Source: Vespa crabro
Lineage: Eukaryota; Arthropoda; Insecta; Hymenoptera; Vespidae
Direction of reading: 5' to 3'
Assembly: GCF_910589235.1 (NCBI RefSeq)
Contig: NC_060957.1
Coordinates: forward strand, 8,170,162-8,234,161
DNA: 64,000 bases
Both the position numbers and the translations under genes were made by a program. The notes under the pieces were generated by a model that was given only the letters and a program-made list of their open reading frames with translations, was not told the DNA's origin and did not search any database. Below are positions 12,697 to 23,609 of this stretch, one piece after another (within the stretch, counting starts at the first letter, position 1; each line of letters starts with the position of its first letter).

Positions 12697-14206
12697 TTAC
12701 ATAATATTAAGAGCTTGATCGGCTCCGCATCCAACGGTACCTTGTATGTAATCTGGGAAGTTAGATTCCAATACACGCATACTACCTCTCTTATAATCAG
12801 GAATAACTTGAGTTGCCAGAGAACAAGCGGTACTGCTATAAACCTTTTGGAAATTCTCAGGTTGGAAACCAGTACTAGTGTCCCATCTTTGAACGATAGC
12901 TTCTCCTTCGTATCTGAAGAATAGAGCATTGCCATTGTCCGTGCCTAAAATTACTAAACGTTTAGGCTTCAATCCAATATCTTGAATTTTGTCGTTCGGT
13001 GCACCGTTACGAAGATATTCCGTCTTGATGGAGAACATACGACTGCCTGATAAATAAGTAAACAGAAGGCAAGTACTACCATCGGGATGACGAATAAGAG
13101 CCAAGTATAATACATCTCTTCGAGAAGAGCCTGTGATTACGGTTTTGGGTAGGACAAATCTATAACCACGACCAGATGTAACATCGTAGACCAAGATTGC
13201 TCTTGTTGCAGCATCCGACACGTATATAAGGACACGTCCATCTGGAGTGTAGTCAGCAACGACGTATTGAAGTCGAGAGGAAGATGTAGTTAGACCATCG
13301 AGTTCAATCGTCTTTATGAGCTACAGGCAATAATAAAACATATTTCAATTTAAGTCTTTACAGCTCTCAATTGAAAGTGAATGAAAACGAATCATGTCTT
13401 TTGATTAGGTACCAAGATAAAGAAAAGAGATCGGAGACAAATCGTCTTTGCATTAGATTTAGAGTCAAAAATGATTTAATAACGTGAACAGTGTAAAATA
13501 TCTCGTTTCGTGACGATATTGCATGATTTGTTGCATGTTTTTTGTTACAATGTACATATAAAAACGTTCACAACACTTGTTGTGCTATCGTGAAAGATAG
13601 AAATGTTGTAGCAATAGAAAGATAAATTATCAGATCTTACCTTGCCTGTTTTCATGTTGATTGCAATAACTTTTGGCGGGGATATACGTACAGATTCCTC
13701 CAACGTATGGATTACTCCCGTATCCAAAACCCAAAGAATATCTTGAGGATCCAAGAAAAGATCTACGACATTTTGCAATGCTTTCAAAGTACCTTCCTCT
13801 TGAACGGACCAACATGGAAAAGCATAAAGATTAGCTTGACAATTTTTGTCCTTGAGAGAGACTCTAGCCAAAGTCGCTGGGACACCAGGTTTAAATCTTT
13901 AAGAAAGATCAATCAAATATTTTATTAATACTTTAGAAACATAAAAATATAAAATATTAAAAATTTTTTTATATTTTACCTTGGTAGAGCTAAAATAGCA
14001 TCATCCATGAAAATTGCAGCTCTCGTTGCGATCACATTCTTTGAGATGTAGCGACCACTATTTTTGAACATACTCTTCGTAGTTGTACAAGGCCATTCAA
14101 ATGATCCACCAACCCACTGGACATTATGATTATCGAATTGTTCTACATCGTTTGCGGTAGCAAATATAATAAAGATTGAAAGCGGCACCGTAAATTTGAA
14201 TAACAT
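12697..14206 (-). CDS. yellow-g2: Yellow-g-clade secreted protein, minus-strand copy
   Basis: Yellow/MRJP-family protein of 368 residues. Exons on the minus strand are 14206-13980, 13896-13641 and 13320-12697, with phases 2 and 0 at the junctions. It has a signal peptide (MLFKFTVPLSIFIIFATA) and the yellow-g signature FEWPCTTTKSMFKNSGRYIS, then NVIATRAAIF, DDAILALPRFKPGVPATLA, FPCWSVQEEG, DILWVLDTGVIHTLEE, YVVADYTPDGRV, DVLYLALIR and ESNFPDYIQGTV. In flies yellow-g and yellow-g2 are follicle-cell genes of the eggshell. The naming g2 versus g is tentative. Oddities: two cysteines found in the sister gene and in the yellow-e-like gene are missing (GTLKAL instead of GNCEAL, RISPPK instead of RRCPAK). 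It has an intron in the LPR motif that the sister lacks, and lacks the sister's last intron. It is divergent from the neighbour at 15177. Confidence 0.9.
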
Positions 14207-14238
14207 AATTATTTAATCTTATTAAAAACTCTTCAAGA

Positions 14239-14277
<39 letters not shown>

Positions 14278-14290
14278 TTTCTCTCTCTCC
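14239..14290. repeat. (CT)n tract in the 5' UTR (GA on sense strand)
   Basis: Imperfect CT repeat 33 nt upstream of the minus-strand start codon, so it is a GA tract on that gene's sense strand, between the predicted start site and the ATG. A matching GA tract sits upstream of the sister gene's ATG. Confidence 0.85.
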
Positions 14291-14339
14291 TTTTCTTTTC
14301 TCTTTTTCTCTTCCTTTTCGACTAAACTGAGTGATGATG

Positions 14340-14374
14340 AACTGAGAGATATTCAGGGTTATGCCATTTATATA
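14340..14374 (-). promoter_or_regulatory. TATA box and initiator of minus-strand yellow-g copy
   Basis: On the minus strand TATATAAAT starts at 14374, and an arthropod initiator TCAGTT has its A at 14343. That is 31 nt downstream, the canonical TATA-to-start spacing. This gives a predicted 5' UTR of about 136 nt holding the GA tract. Confidence 0.6.
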
Positions 14375-15025
14375 CTTCGTTGATTGACAATAATGCTGAC
14401 ATTGTGAAATTATTCGTTTTTAAGAAATGTTTGTTGTCCATTTGTTCTTGTATACCGGAATCAAACCGATTTTGGATTTGACTAATTATAAAAATTGTAT
14501 TTTTCGTCATCAACGATTTTACATAATCAAAATTAATGAAAAAAATAGATGAACAAATAATAATGATCAGAAGAAGTGAATAATGTACTAGAATCTCCTC
14601 TTTTTTACCTACATCAATTATGTTCCTGATATGTTCTTACTTCCGTATTGTACGGAAAAAGCAAAGAATTAGCAATATGTTGAATTTTAAAAAATTTATA
14701 CAAATAAGAAATATTTATTTATAAAATTAATATTTCCTTTTCTTTCCTAATTTCCTTTCAAGAACTTCCTGAATCCTTGACATCACTTACATTACTCGTT
14801 AAAAATATTTTGATGAAATTATAACATTCATCATTAACATCTACAAATATCAAATAATACGAATGTTGCAAGATATATGTCGAAATAATAAGAGAAAAGA
14901 AAAAAATACGATGTTTATGCTACTACATGACATATATATATATCGACCACACGACGGATATTACATTCGTATATTTGTAAGACGTCGTGAATATTTATAA
15001 AGGATAAAATTCTTAAGTAAAAATT

Positions 15026-15057
15026 TATAAGTTATCATTCGTATTAGGTATCATTCA
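15026..15057 (+). promoter_or_regulatory. Candidate TATA/initiator of plus-strand yellow-g copy
   Basis: TATAAG at 15026 lies 31 nt before the A of TTCATC at 15057. An alternative TATAAA lies at 14996. It is a weaker match than the opposing promoter. The 970 bp between the two start codons must hold both promoters. Confidence 0.35.
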
Positions 15058-15096
15058 TCAATTTGTGGAGAATAAGAACAATAGAAATTTTGTTTT

Positions 15097-15134
15097 GAGA
15101 GAGAGAGAGAGGGAAAGAGAGAGAGAGAGAGAGA
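15097..15134. repeat. (GA)n tract upstream of the plus-strand yellow-g copy
   Basis: Nearly pure GA repeat ending 42 nt before the start codon. It mirrors the tract in front of the divergent paralogue. Confidence 0.9.
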
Positions 15135-15176
15135 TCAACGAAGTATTTTGATTATATATCCAAGACAAAAATCAAG

Positions 15177-16567
15177 ATGAAGAGGCTCCTAAGGAGCATA
15201 GTCTGTCTGACAATACTAGCAGTAAGCTTTTCAACGGGAATTGTCGACAAACAATTGTTACCAGAATTATCATTCACTCTCAATGGACACAGTCTTGAGT
15301 GGCCTTGTCAGAGCACAAAGAACATTTACGAGACAAGTGGTCGTTACGTGGCTAGAAATGTAATATCAACAAGGATGCAAATTTACAAGGACGATGCAAT
15401 CCTAGCTCTACCACGTTACAAACCTGGTGTACCATTTACTTTGGGTGCTGTATCATTGAAAAGTAAAACCTGCTCACCAATGATCCTGCCGTTTCCTTGT
15501 TGGGCAATACAAGAAGAAGGTAATTGTGAAGCTCTGCAAAGTGTCATTGACATTGTACTCGACATTCAAGATATTCTTTGGGTTCTTGATACTGGTATCG
15601 TTAACACGATGACTCAACCAGTTAGAAGATGTCCTGCTAAAGTAGTTGGAATTAATGTTAAAACTGGCAAGGTATGTACTCGACAAATATTTTACTTCAT
15701 CAAATAAATACCACTTTGATTGAATATATCTGTATAAAATTGTTGGAATATAAATTGTTACTACGATCACATTTCACATGATATCTTAAATATGTAATTC
15801 TTCTTCTTTTTCTTCTTAGGTAGTTAAAATCATTGACTTAAGTCAATTTGTACTTCCATTATCTCATCTGCAATATATGCTCGTTGACTATGCAGAAGAT
15901 GGCCAAGTTTACATATATATTTCTGATGCAATAAATAAAGCTATCATCATTTATAACGTCACAGCGGATCGTGGAAACAGAGTGGTTCTACCAAATACTG
16001 TGTCTGCCGGTTTGGATAAGCCCGACGTATTGTACATGGTTCTTGTTCGAAAATCTGATGGTACATCCGTTGTATACTTCACGTACCTAGGATCTAACAG
16101 ACTTTTCGGTATTAGAGCCGCTAATTTGAGAAATGGTGATCTAAATGGATCAATCGAAGAAGTTGGTCTAAAACATCAGAAAATTGTTTTACTTGGTAAC
16201 GATAATGGACCGGCCATTTTCTTCCGAAACAAAGGTATAAATCGATTTGATTGATTAAATATTTTGTGTGTGTGTGTACATATGTAAAATTAAAATTTTT
16301 TAACTCTCTATATATATAATATTTTAAATATCATTTTTAGGTGAATCTGATATTTATATGTGGAATACAGAAACACCGTTCATACAAGATAACTTCCTTT
16401 TAGTACAAAAAGAAGGTGATTGTCGATTATCGACACAAGTTGTACCTGGCTCCAAAAGACTTATGTGGACCATTGAAAGTAACTTCCAGGATTATATATT
16501 GAACACAGTGAGCTGTGCAGGTGCTACAGTTTCTATTCATCCTTTAATGAACTCCTGTGAAGAATAA
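15177..16567 (+). CDS. yellow-g: Yellow-g-clade secreted protein, plus-strand copy
   Basis: Yellow/MRJP-family protein of 378 residues. Exons are 15177-15671, 15820-16234 and 16341-16567, with junction phases 0 and 1 and clean GTATG/GTATA donors. It starts with a signal peptide (MKRLLRSIVCLTILAVSFSTG). The clade signature is LEWPCQSTKNIYETSGRYVA, then NVISTRMQIYKDDAILALPR, YKPGVPFTLG, FPCWAIQEEGNCEALQS, DILWVLDTGIVN, RRCPAKVVGINVKTGK, YMLVDYAEDGQVY, DVLYMVLVR and ESNFQDYILNTVSC. Unlike the divergent copy it keeps the cysteine pair (GNC and RCPAK). Fly orthologues lie together in a follicle-cell gene amplicon and serve the vitelline membrane, so eggshell expression is the likely role here (inference). 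Only the intron after the K-T-G-K motif is shared with the sister. The g/g2 label is tentative. Confidence 0.92.
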
Positions 16568-16582
16568 ATGGATTGACCGGAC

Positions 16583-16588
16583 AATAAA
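16583..16588 (+). other. Polyadenylation signal, plus-strand yellow-g copy
   Basis: AATAAA 16 nt past the stop codon. A second AATAAA at 16617-16622 is at the more usual distance. Confidence 0.5.
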
Positions 16589-16622
16589 AAGAACTACAAT
16601 ATATGATTATCGATCAAATAAA

Positions 16623-17686
16623 TCGTAGTTTCAACATAAAGAACATCGTATGCTTTCAAAGAAAAGCTAATCGTCATCATAATTTTCCTATTTATGAAAA
16701 AAATAATAATTTATGTACAAATAAAACTTATGTGCTATATAATTTTTCTGAAATTTTTATATAAAAATGTAACCTGATTTATTATATAATCTAAAGGTAT
16801 ATAAGATCTAATTTCAAGATATAAGTAATCTAATACGTAATTATAATCGATGAAAAGTAGAAGTAGAAGTAGATGGAGTAGAAGAAGTAAAAGGAGCAAA
16901 AATAAAAGTAGAATATATATTACGAAAGGAGTGTTATAAGAAAAGTAATGTCAATTAATTTATTCAACACATTTTTTTTTTTCTTTACAAAACTAATCAA
17001 GTAATAAGTACGTTGTGATAATTCATTTCTTTAAATTATTTTTTTCTATTTATACTTCACATTTATATTACTGGCGGGCGGACAAAGGAATATAAGTCAA
17101 ACGTTTATATAATTTTTCTTTTTTCCCGCTTTTTTAACTGAAATTATAATAATATATGAAAAATGAAAACTGAAAAATTTTATTTAATATAAATCATTAT
17201 TTCCGAAAACAAAAAAAAGAAAAATACTTCTAAATTAAGTGTAATGCATATTTTGTAAGTCCATTAAAATGAGAAATATGTTATCAATTTTCACATCCGA
17301 AATCTAACACTTGATCTTGCATTGCACTTTAAATATTATAATATTTGCTTTCCCGATAAAATAATAATTCATATTTACGCACTTCTGTCCGTCGACCAGA
17401 AATAAATATCTACCTTTTTTCTTTTTTTTATATTGATTTCATATTGATCGATGTGGATCGATATAAATCAAATATCGATATATATGTATCGAACGTTGAT
17501 GTTACAAATCGAAATATTGTATTCTTATCGGTTAGAATGCATTTTTGTAAGCTTATTCATCGACCAAGTATGGTTACCCGAGTGTGGTACGTTCGTAACA
17601 AAATTTTTTGATAACCATAAATCTAAAGTAAAAGTGAAAATTAAGTTGTTGAACAAATTCTAACCTTAAATAATAATATTCTTACA
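16623..17686. other. Intergenic, upstream of CtIP-like gene
   Basis: AT-rich, with a GAAGTA-like purine stretch at about 16855-16912. TTTTCCCGC at 17121-17129 matches the E2F half-site pattern and lies about 560 bp before the next start codon. A 70-codon frame at 17451-17663 has no protein-like features and is taken as leader or intergenic DNA. Confidence 0.45.
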
Positions 17687-19204
17687 ATGGCGAGACTTCC
17701 ACCGCTTAATTATTTCATGGAAAAAGAAGCAGCAAATATGGCTACAAAACGTTTTAATCTTATTCTTCAAGAAGCATTACAGGAGTACAAAAAAATATGG
17801 GCGACCTACTTAGATTTTGTAAGACAGTATCAAGAAACTGATTCTAAATCATTGTTCGAAGAAAAGACTCAGACAGAAAAAAAGATAGATGAAAATAATA
17901 AATCCTCAGGAAGCATGTATTCTGAAGAACCAAATTCAACTTATTCAATAGAGAATACTCAGCAACAATCTACTTTGGATGTTCATTCTAGTATGGAATC
18001 ATTGTTCGATAAGAATATATTTGAAAATGTAAGTTCAATGCCAGAAAGTCCTATATTTTTTAGAAACAAATCAAATGTTAAAAATATCAATTCTAATAGA
18101 AATATTTGTATGGATAGTTCTTCTGAAAGCATAAGTACAATAAATAATTTAAGAAACGATAATAAGCAAGAGATGTCTGATAAAACAAATTCTGCATTTA
18201 CTGAAGATTCTACGAGTAATGTTCCTTCATTATTTTTATGTAGTACTCCGACTAGAAACAAAAAATGTAATATAAGTAAAACAAAGAATGTTAAAAGGAA
18301 CACACAATCCAAAACAGCTACACCATTGAATAATTTAAAAATAAGAAATAATTTACGTACTATAAGAAAAGAGAAAGCATTGAACAAAACGCCTTTGCAA
18401 GTTATAAACAATATGAGCTTGACACCAAAGAATAATTCTCTAATAGATAAGAGTAATATTAAATTAAATACGATATCATATAACATTCAAGTCACATCGA
18501 CGCCAAGTAGTAAGAAATTAAAACAAACCAAATTAGTATTTCACAAGACCAAAAAAACGATGGAGCTATCAAATAATTTAAAGTCGACTGGTACTCTTGT
18601 ATTAACAAAGACTGATAAATCTGTATTTAATCAGGACACAATTTCAAAACAATGTACATTAACCAATATAATAAATACAAAGAAAAAGGGAATAGATGAT
18701 GAACATATTGATAATATTTGTAATCAGACTGAAAAGACAGAAAGCATAATAGAAAGTGCACAAATAAAAAACGAATTGATATATCAGCAAGAATATGAAA
18801 TAAATAATCAAATGGAAGTAAATGATCCATTAAACATTAGTAATGAATCACTTTCAACTTTCTTTTCAGAATATGAAAATAATATAAATCTTGATCAAAA
18901 TGTTAACAATTGTAGTATTGATAAAACTTTTTTGCCTTCAGCAAAATCCGAAACTGAATCTCAGCATATCAAAAAGAAACAAACTAAAATATTGAAAACA
19001 AAGGAAAATGTGATAAATATCATTGATCTAGATGAAGCAGCAGAAAAGAGAATTAAATTATCTAAAAATAGAAGCTGCAGAGAATGCGAACAATATGGAG
19101 AAAAACAATGCTGTCATTTCAGAAATATACCGTATAAGAGAGAAACCACACCAATGGATTTTTGTATCTCTATGTCACCTGATAGCCCTTCAAGTACCAC
19201 CTAG
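17687..19204 (+). CDS. Putative CtIP/Sae2-like DNA-repair protein
   Basis: Intronless gene for a 505-residue protein. Most of it is low-complexity, rich in Asn, Ser, Thr and Lys, and looks disordered. Residues about 8-55 are helical and charged and could form a coiled coil. The middle carries many Ser/Thr-Pro sites (CSTPTR, TATPLN, NKTPLQ, SLTPKN, TSTPSS), typical CDK targets. The C-terminus has C464-x2-C467, then C475-C476-H477, R479, I481-P482 and T488-P489 with F492. Order and spacing resemble the conserved C-terminus of CtIP/RBBP8/Sae2 (CxxC, CxxH, RxIPxxTPxxF), the part that promotes MRN-dependent DNA-end resection and carries the CDK site. An N-terminal coiled coil would also fit. The Trp after the Phe in vertebrate CtIP is Cys here. 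The alternative is an unrelated Cys-rich nuclear protein. The family call is an inference from one motif; the gene itself is secure because a 1.5 kb frame in AT-rich DNA is unlikely by chance. Confidence 0.6.
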   Translation: MARLPPLNYFMEKEAANMATKRFNLILQEALQEYKKIWATYLDFVRQYQETDSKSLFEEKTQTEKKIDENNKSSGSMYSEEPNSTYSIENTQQQSTLDVHSSMESLFDKNIFENVSSMPESPIFFRNKSNVKNINSNRNICMDSSSESISTINNLRNDNKQEMSDKTNSAFTEDSTSNVPSLFLCSTPTRNKKCNISKTKNVKRNTQSKTATPLNNLKIRNNLRTIRKEKALNKTPLQVINNMSLTPKNNSLIDKSNIKLNTISYNIQVTSTPSSKKLKQTKLVFHKTKKTMELSNNLKSTGTLVLTKTDKSVFNQDTISKQCTLTNIINTKKKGIDDEHIDNICNQTEKTESIIESAQIKNELIYQQEYEINNQMEVNDPLNISNESLSTFFSEYENNINLDQNVNNCSIDKTFLPSAKSETESQHIKKKQTKILKTKENVINIIDLDEAAEKRIKLSKNRSCRECEQYGEKQCCHFRNIPYKRETTPMDFCISMSPDSPSSTT

Positions 19205-20159
19205 TTTTGTATATCTATTATTTATTTATAGGATTTATATTCATTTATTATAAATTGATAAATCAAATAATACATTTTTAGTATATAGTTAATATATAGT
19301 TATACTAAAGTATTAGAATTAAATATTGTAAAGAAACTTTAATATCATGTATATTTATGTTTGTGTAAGTGTAAGTATGTATATGTCAAAACCAAAGTAT
19401 GTACTTGTGTAATATAATTATTCATATCTTTGTTGTACAACTAGGATCAAGTAAATTCCACACAAATTTTATTAAAATACACGATAAAAAATAATATCAA
19501 AAACTTATCCTTTCTGCATTACATTCTATCCCAATAAACAGTCTTTAAAACATTTAAATCGTCGAAACAATCACTTTACTTTGATTGGTATCACTTTTGC
19601 AATTCGCGCTACATTTTTTTATTCACGCTAAATTAGCGCGGGAAAGTTTTAAAATTTGGCGCGCATTAATTTAACCATTATTGTTCCATTCTATTGATAA
19701 GTAAACAGAAATAGAACAACAGCGTCACCATCGGATGAATGGATTAAAAAGAGAACCTCATAAAACGTTTCAACCAAACACGTTGAGATAAATAACAGAT
19801 TCTCTTCTTTATCGACAGAGTAAACTGAACGTTGCTTTATAATTTCTATTTTTGTCATGTACGGCGTCGTCATCGAGAAAATTACTATTACGTATCTTGT
19901 CTATCTTGAATTGTTTATTTCGTGTCCGGGAGGGCGCTGTGAAATCGTGGGTCGTGCGCTGAAAGGCAAATGGCCGGTGCAGCGCGTGCGAGCGGGCTAC
20001 GCGTACGACGACGAGGTGTACATCGCGGCGTATCGTTCGGTGATGTGCAACGAGTAATGTTAAGTGTACGGGACGGTCAGTGAATACCGTGTAAATAAAC
20101 GTGATGCGAGGGGCCTTACGTTTGAGGCCATGTAAGACCGGTCTGTTGGTGGGCCGGCG
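19205..20159. promoter_or_regulatory. 3' end of CtIP-like gene and USP31 promoter/5' UTR
   Basis: The first part is AT-rich 3' flank, with ATTAAA at 19318 and AATAAA at 19533 as possible polyadenylation signals. From about 19580 the character changes. ATTGG (an inverted CCAAT box) lies near 19584, GCGGGAAA at 19638-19645 and TTTGGCGC at 19655-19662, both E2F-type sites. From 19920 to the USP31 start codon at 20160 the DNA is GC- and CpG-rich with no stable long frame, as expected for a 5' UTR. Confidence 0.55.
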
Positions 20160-21118
20160 ATGACCACCGAAAATCCCCCGAGCGCGGTGATGAAATCCGT
20201 GTCGGAGGGCGAGCTGGGCGTGGAAGAGGTTGTTAAATCGTACGATACCAAAACCCGAGACTCTGGTTCGAAATTAAAGAGAACCTTTACGCTTCCGAGG
20301 AATTTATTACAAAGTGCCACGAGAATGTCGAAGCGTCGAATGAATAAGAGTCGTGATCCCAAGGACGTCAGCAGCGCTGCCAGTGCAAAAGAAAATTCGA
20401 AGAACAACGTGCAACAGCAGCAACAACAGCAACAATATAATACGGTCGATAACAGTATGCAGCAGAACGTAGGAAGATTACACGGTGGGAATAACCAGCA
20501 GGCATACCACCAAGAGAAATCTGCCAGCAAGAAAGTCTTCGTAATGTCATCCTGGAAGAAATTCATCAAGATTATGCAACACATGTCGAATGTAGGTACG
20601 CAGAACAAAAACTCTCACAGGGACGAGCTCAGTTCTAGTGCAACGGATATTCGAGTGCCACCACCGAGGCCGGCACACATTCCACCAGACAGAGTACCCG
20701 GCGTTATAGGTCTGCGCAATCACGGCAACACGTGCTTCATGAACGCCGTACTTCAGTGTCTCTCGCACACAGACATACTAGCCGAGTATTTCGTTCTCGA
20801 CCAATACAAGGTCGATCTCTCGCGACGTAACAAACTTAATTCGAAGAAGTACGGTACGAAAGGTGAAATAACGGAACAGTTAGCTTTACTTCTAAAAGCA
20901 ATTTGGAGTTGCCAATATGACCCAGAGATGAGCACCGCTTTTAAAAGCGTTGTTGATAAATATGGTAGCCAATACCGCGGTAATCTTCAACACGATGCCC
21001 AGGAGTTCCTTCTCTGGCTTCTTGACAAGGTTCACGAGGATCTTAATCAGGCCACCAAAAAGAAGTACAAGATCATAAAGGTGAGTAAATACGACAATGA
21101 TAATGACGACGATGATGT

Positions 21119-21149
<31 letters not shown>

Positions 21150-21350
21150 CATGATCATGATGATGATGATCATGATGATGATGGTGATGATGGTGACGAT
21201 GACGACGTCGGCGTTCGTCTTATGCCTACTTCTCCCTTCCTTCACTAAGCCTTCTTCTCCCCTTCTCTTTTCTTTTCTAAGTTCCGTTCATTCGATATCT
21301 AATACATGCCACGTTTTCTATCGTGATTTCTTTTTTATTTTTCTTTCTTT

Positions 21351-21381
<31 letters not shown>

Positions 21382-22509
21382 CTTATCATATCTTATATGA
21401 AAACGGTTCTAATTTTAGTTTTGTTTCGGACATTTCTTATCAGATCGTCCGATCGTTTCGACAAATCGATTTCGTTCGTATTTCTCTTTCTATTTCTCAA
21501 ACGACTTTATTCCTTTTGGCATCAATCGATTTACTCTCGACTTACACATGATCGCTTTCACGTTAAATCTCGCATGGCGCGTTGCAACGCTATTGGTCCG
21601 TTCGATAGTCGCGTGTCACACGCCGCTTTGACGCGCAAGTTTCGCGCCAAATATTTCCTTGGAAAACGAGCTGACCCAATACGATCGTATTATCGATTAT
21701 TATCATATTCGATATTTCTGACAATGTACAATATAATTATATAGTACAAATAGTTTAAGTATTTTCTAATACGTTACAAATGGTTTTGTAATTTTAGATA
21801 ATACAATATTACGTTTTTTTTTTATTTTTTTTTTATTTTTTTTTTTATTTATTTATTTTTTTTTTTTGATGATAAAAAAAACTTAAAACAAGGAAATCTT
21901 TCATATACGTTTAAAGATCGTAAAATCGATTATTATCGATATGTACGATTATGTTATTTATCCTTCACATGTTACATAGTTTCATAATTTTAAATAATAC
22001 AATATGTGTTTCCAAGAGAATGCATTATGCATAATGCATTTAAAATATTTTATAGAAAGGATGTTCGTACGATTAAAATTATGTAATTGAATGAAAGTAT
22101 CGTACTTAGGAGTGAGACAACTTTTCTTAATTTTATTTCGATAATTTGTCGGTCTTTTAAATATGCGAAGGTGGATCACGTTCATAGGTTATTTTTAAGT
22201 TATTTATGATATGGCTGCCTAAATCAACCATACTATAACTTCGTGTAATGATTGTAACCTTACGCATGATTTTATTTATTGCTTCGAGAAACGAGAGAAG
22301 CCGGTTGGTTGGTCGTTTGTATGTGTATATGTATTTCGGAGACTGCCGAGGCCTTAACCTAAATTTGTTTCACGTTCGGAAAGTATACGTGCTGGGATTT
22401 CCAAACGAAATTGAAGGAGATATATAAACGATTGACCAAGAAAAAAATTATTAAGACTTATCGTATCGATCCTTCGTGCGTTTCCTTCGTGTCCTTCATG
22501 AGAGATTTT

Positions 22510-22546
<37 letters not shown>

Positions 22547-23535
22547 TTTTCTTTTTTGCACTAATAAAAATAAGAATTAATAGTTAATATAGTTCTGTAA
22601 TTACATATAAATATCTATAGTCTAATAATTTATAATAGAAGGTTAGAATAATTATAATTATAAATATATACATATGTGTAAATTTTTTTTCTTCCAATAG
22701 GTAATCAAAATTCAGTTAATATAGAATTATATGATTAGTGAGTACATATGATGGCAAAGAAAAATATTTCAAGAGAAAGATAAGATGATAAAGGTGTCAT
22801 GATTAGCAATGGAATATTATTACTATTAACAATGGAATTGAACGTGAAGTAATTTTTTGCATAAAAAAATTAACATTCATTTCCTTTTTATTTTATTTTC
22901 TTTTCTTTTTGTCTTTACTTTTTCCGTTCCCTTTTTATTTCTGTTTTTTTTGTCTTACACCATGAGCGAAAAAAATTACTTCTTTATTTATATTATGAGT
23001 TATCACTTGGCTTCAACTTTTTTGAAACTTTCAAACGAAAATACAAGAATCCGATGTGAAAATAGTCATATCAGAAAAAAAAAAAACCTTAGGAAAAGTT
23101 TTCCAATATCGTTTATTTCATTGATATTCAAGCATACTTTCCATGTAGAGATTCATCAATATCCATAAATTTAAATTTGATTCGAGACTCTTTTCGAGTG
23201 ACATCACATTTAAACCTGGCATAAAATCAGGTCAAGCTTTTTATTCGTAATATATTTGTGAATGGTAAGAATCATGTTATATCCAATATATGTAAGTTCT
23301 TTTTTTTTTCTCTTAATAAAAGATGCAAACAAAATAATTCTCATTTAGGATTAGGTATGTACTTATGTACATACCTTACGTACTTACGTTATCGTTATCG
23401 TTAGCAGAAACTCTCGAATGGCTCTGAATTCACGGTCGTTACGAAGCAATTAGAGCGCAAATAGAAAATTCTGTTCTTTTTTTTCGATGTGTTACTAAAT
23501 GCTTTTCAAAGTCAGTGGAATGTTTCTTCTTATTC

Positions 23536-23609
<74 letters not shown>

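Noticed and set aside
12634..12924. 96-codon plus-strand frame
   Set aside because: Antisense shadow of the last exon of the minus-strand yellow-g gene.
17451..17663. 70-codon frame upstream of the CtIP-like gene
   Set aside because: Out of frame with the main gene and without protein-like features; treated as leader or intergenic DNA.
17983..18486. 167-codon minus-strand frame
   Set aside because: Antisense shadow of the CtIP-like gene. Its Leu/Phe-rich composition is just the complement of Lys/Asn codons.
20060..20608. 182-codon minus-strand frame with poly-Cys
   Set aside because: Antisense of the USP31 CAG/CAA repeat exon.
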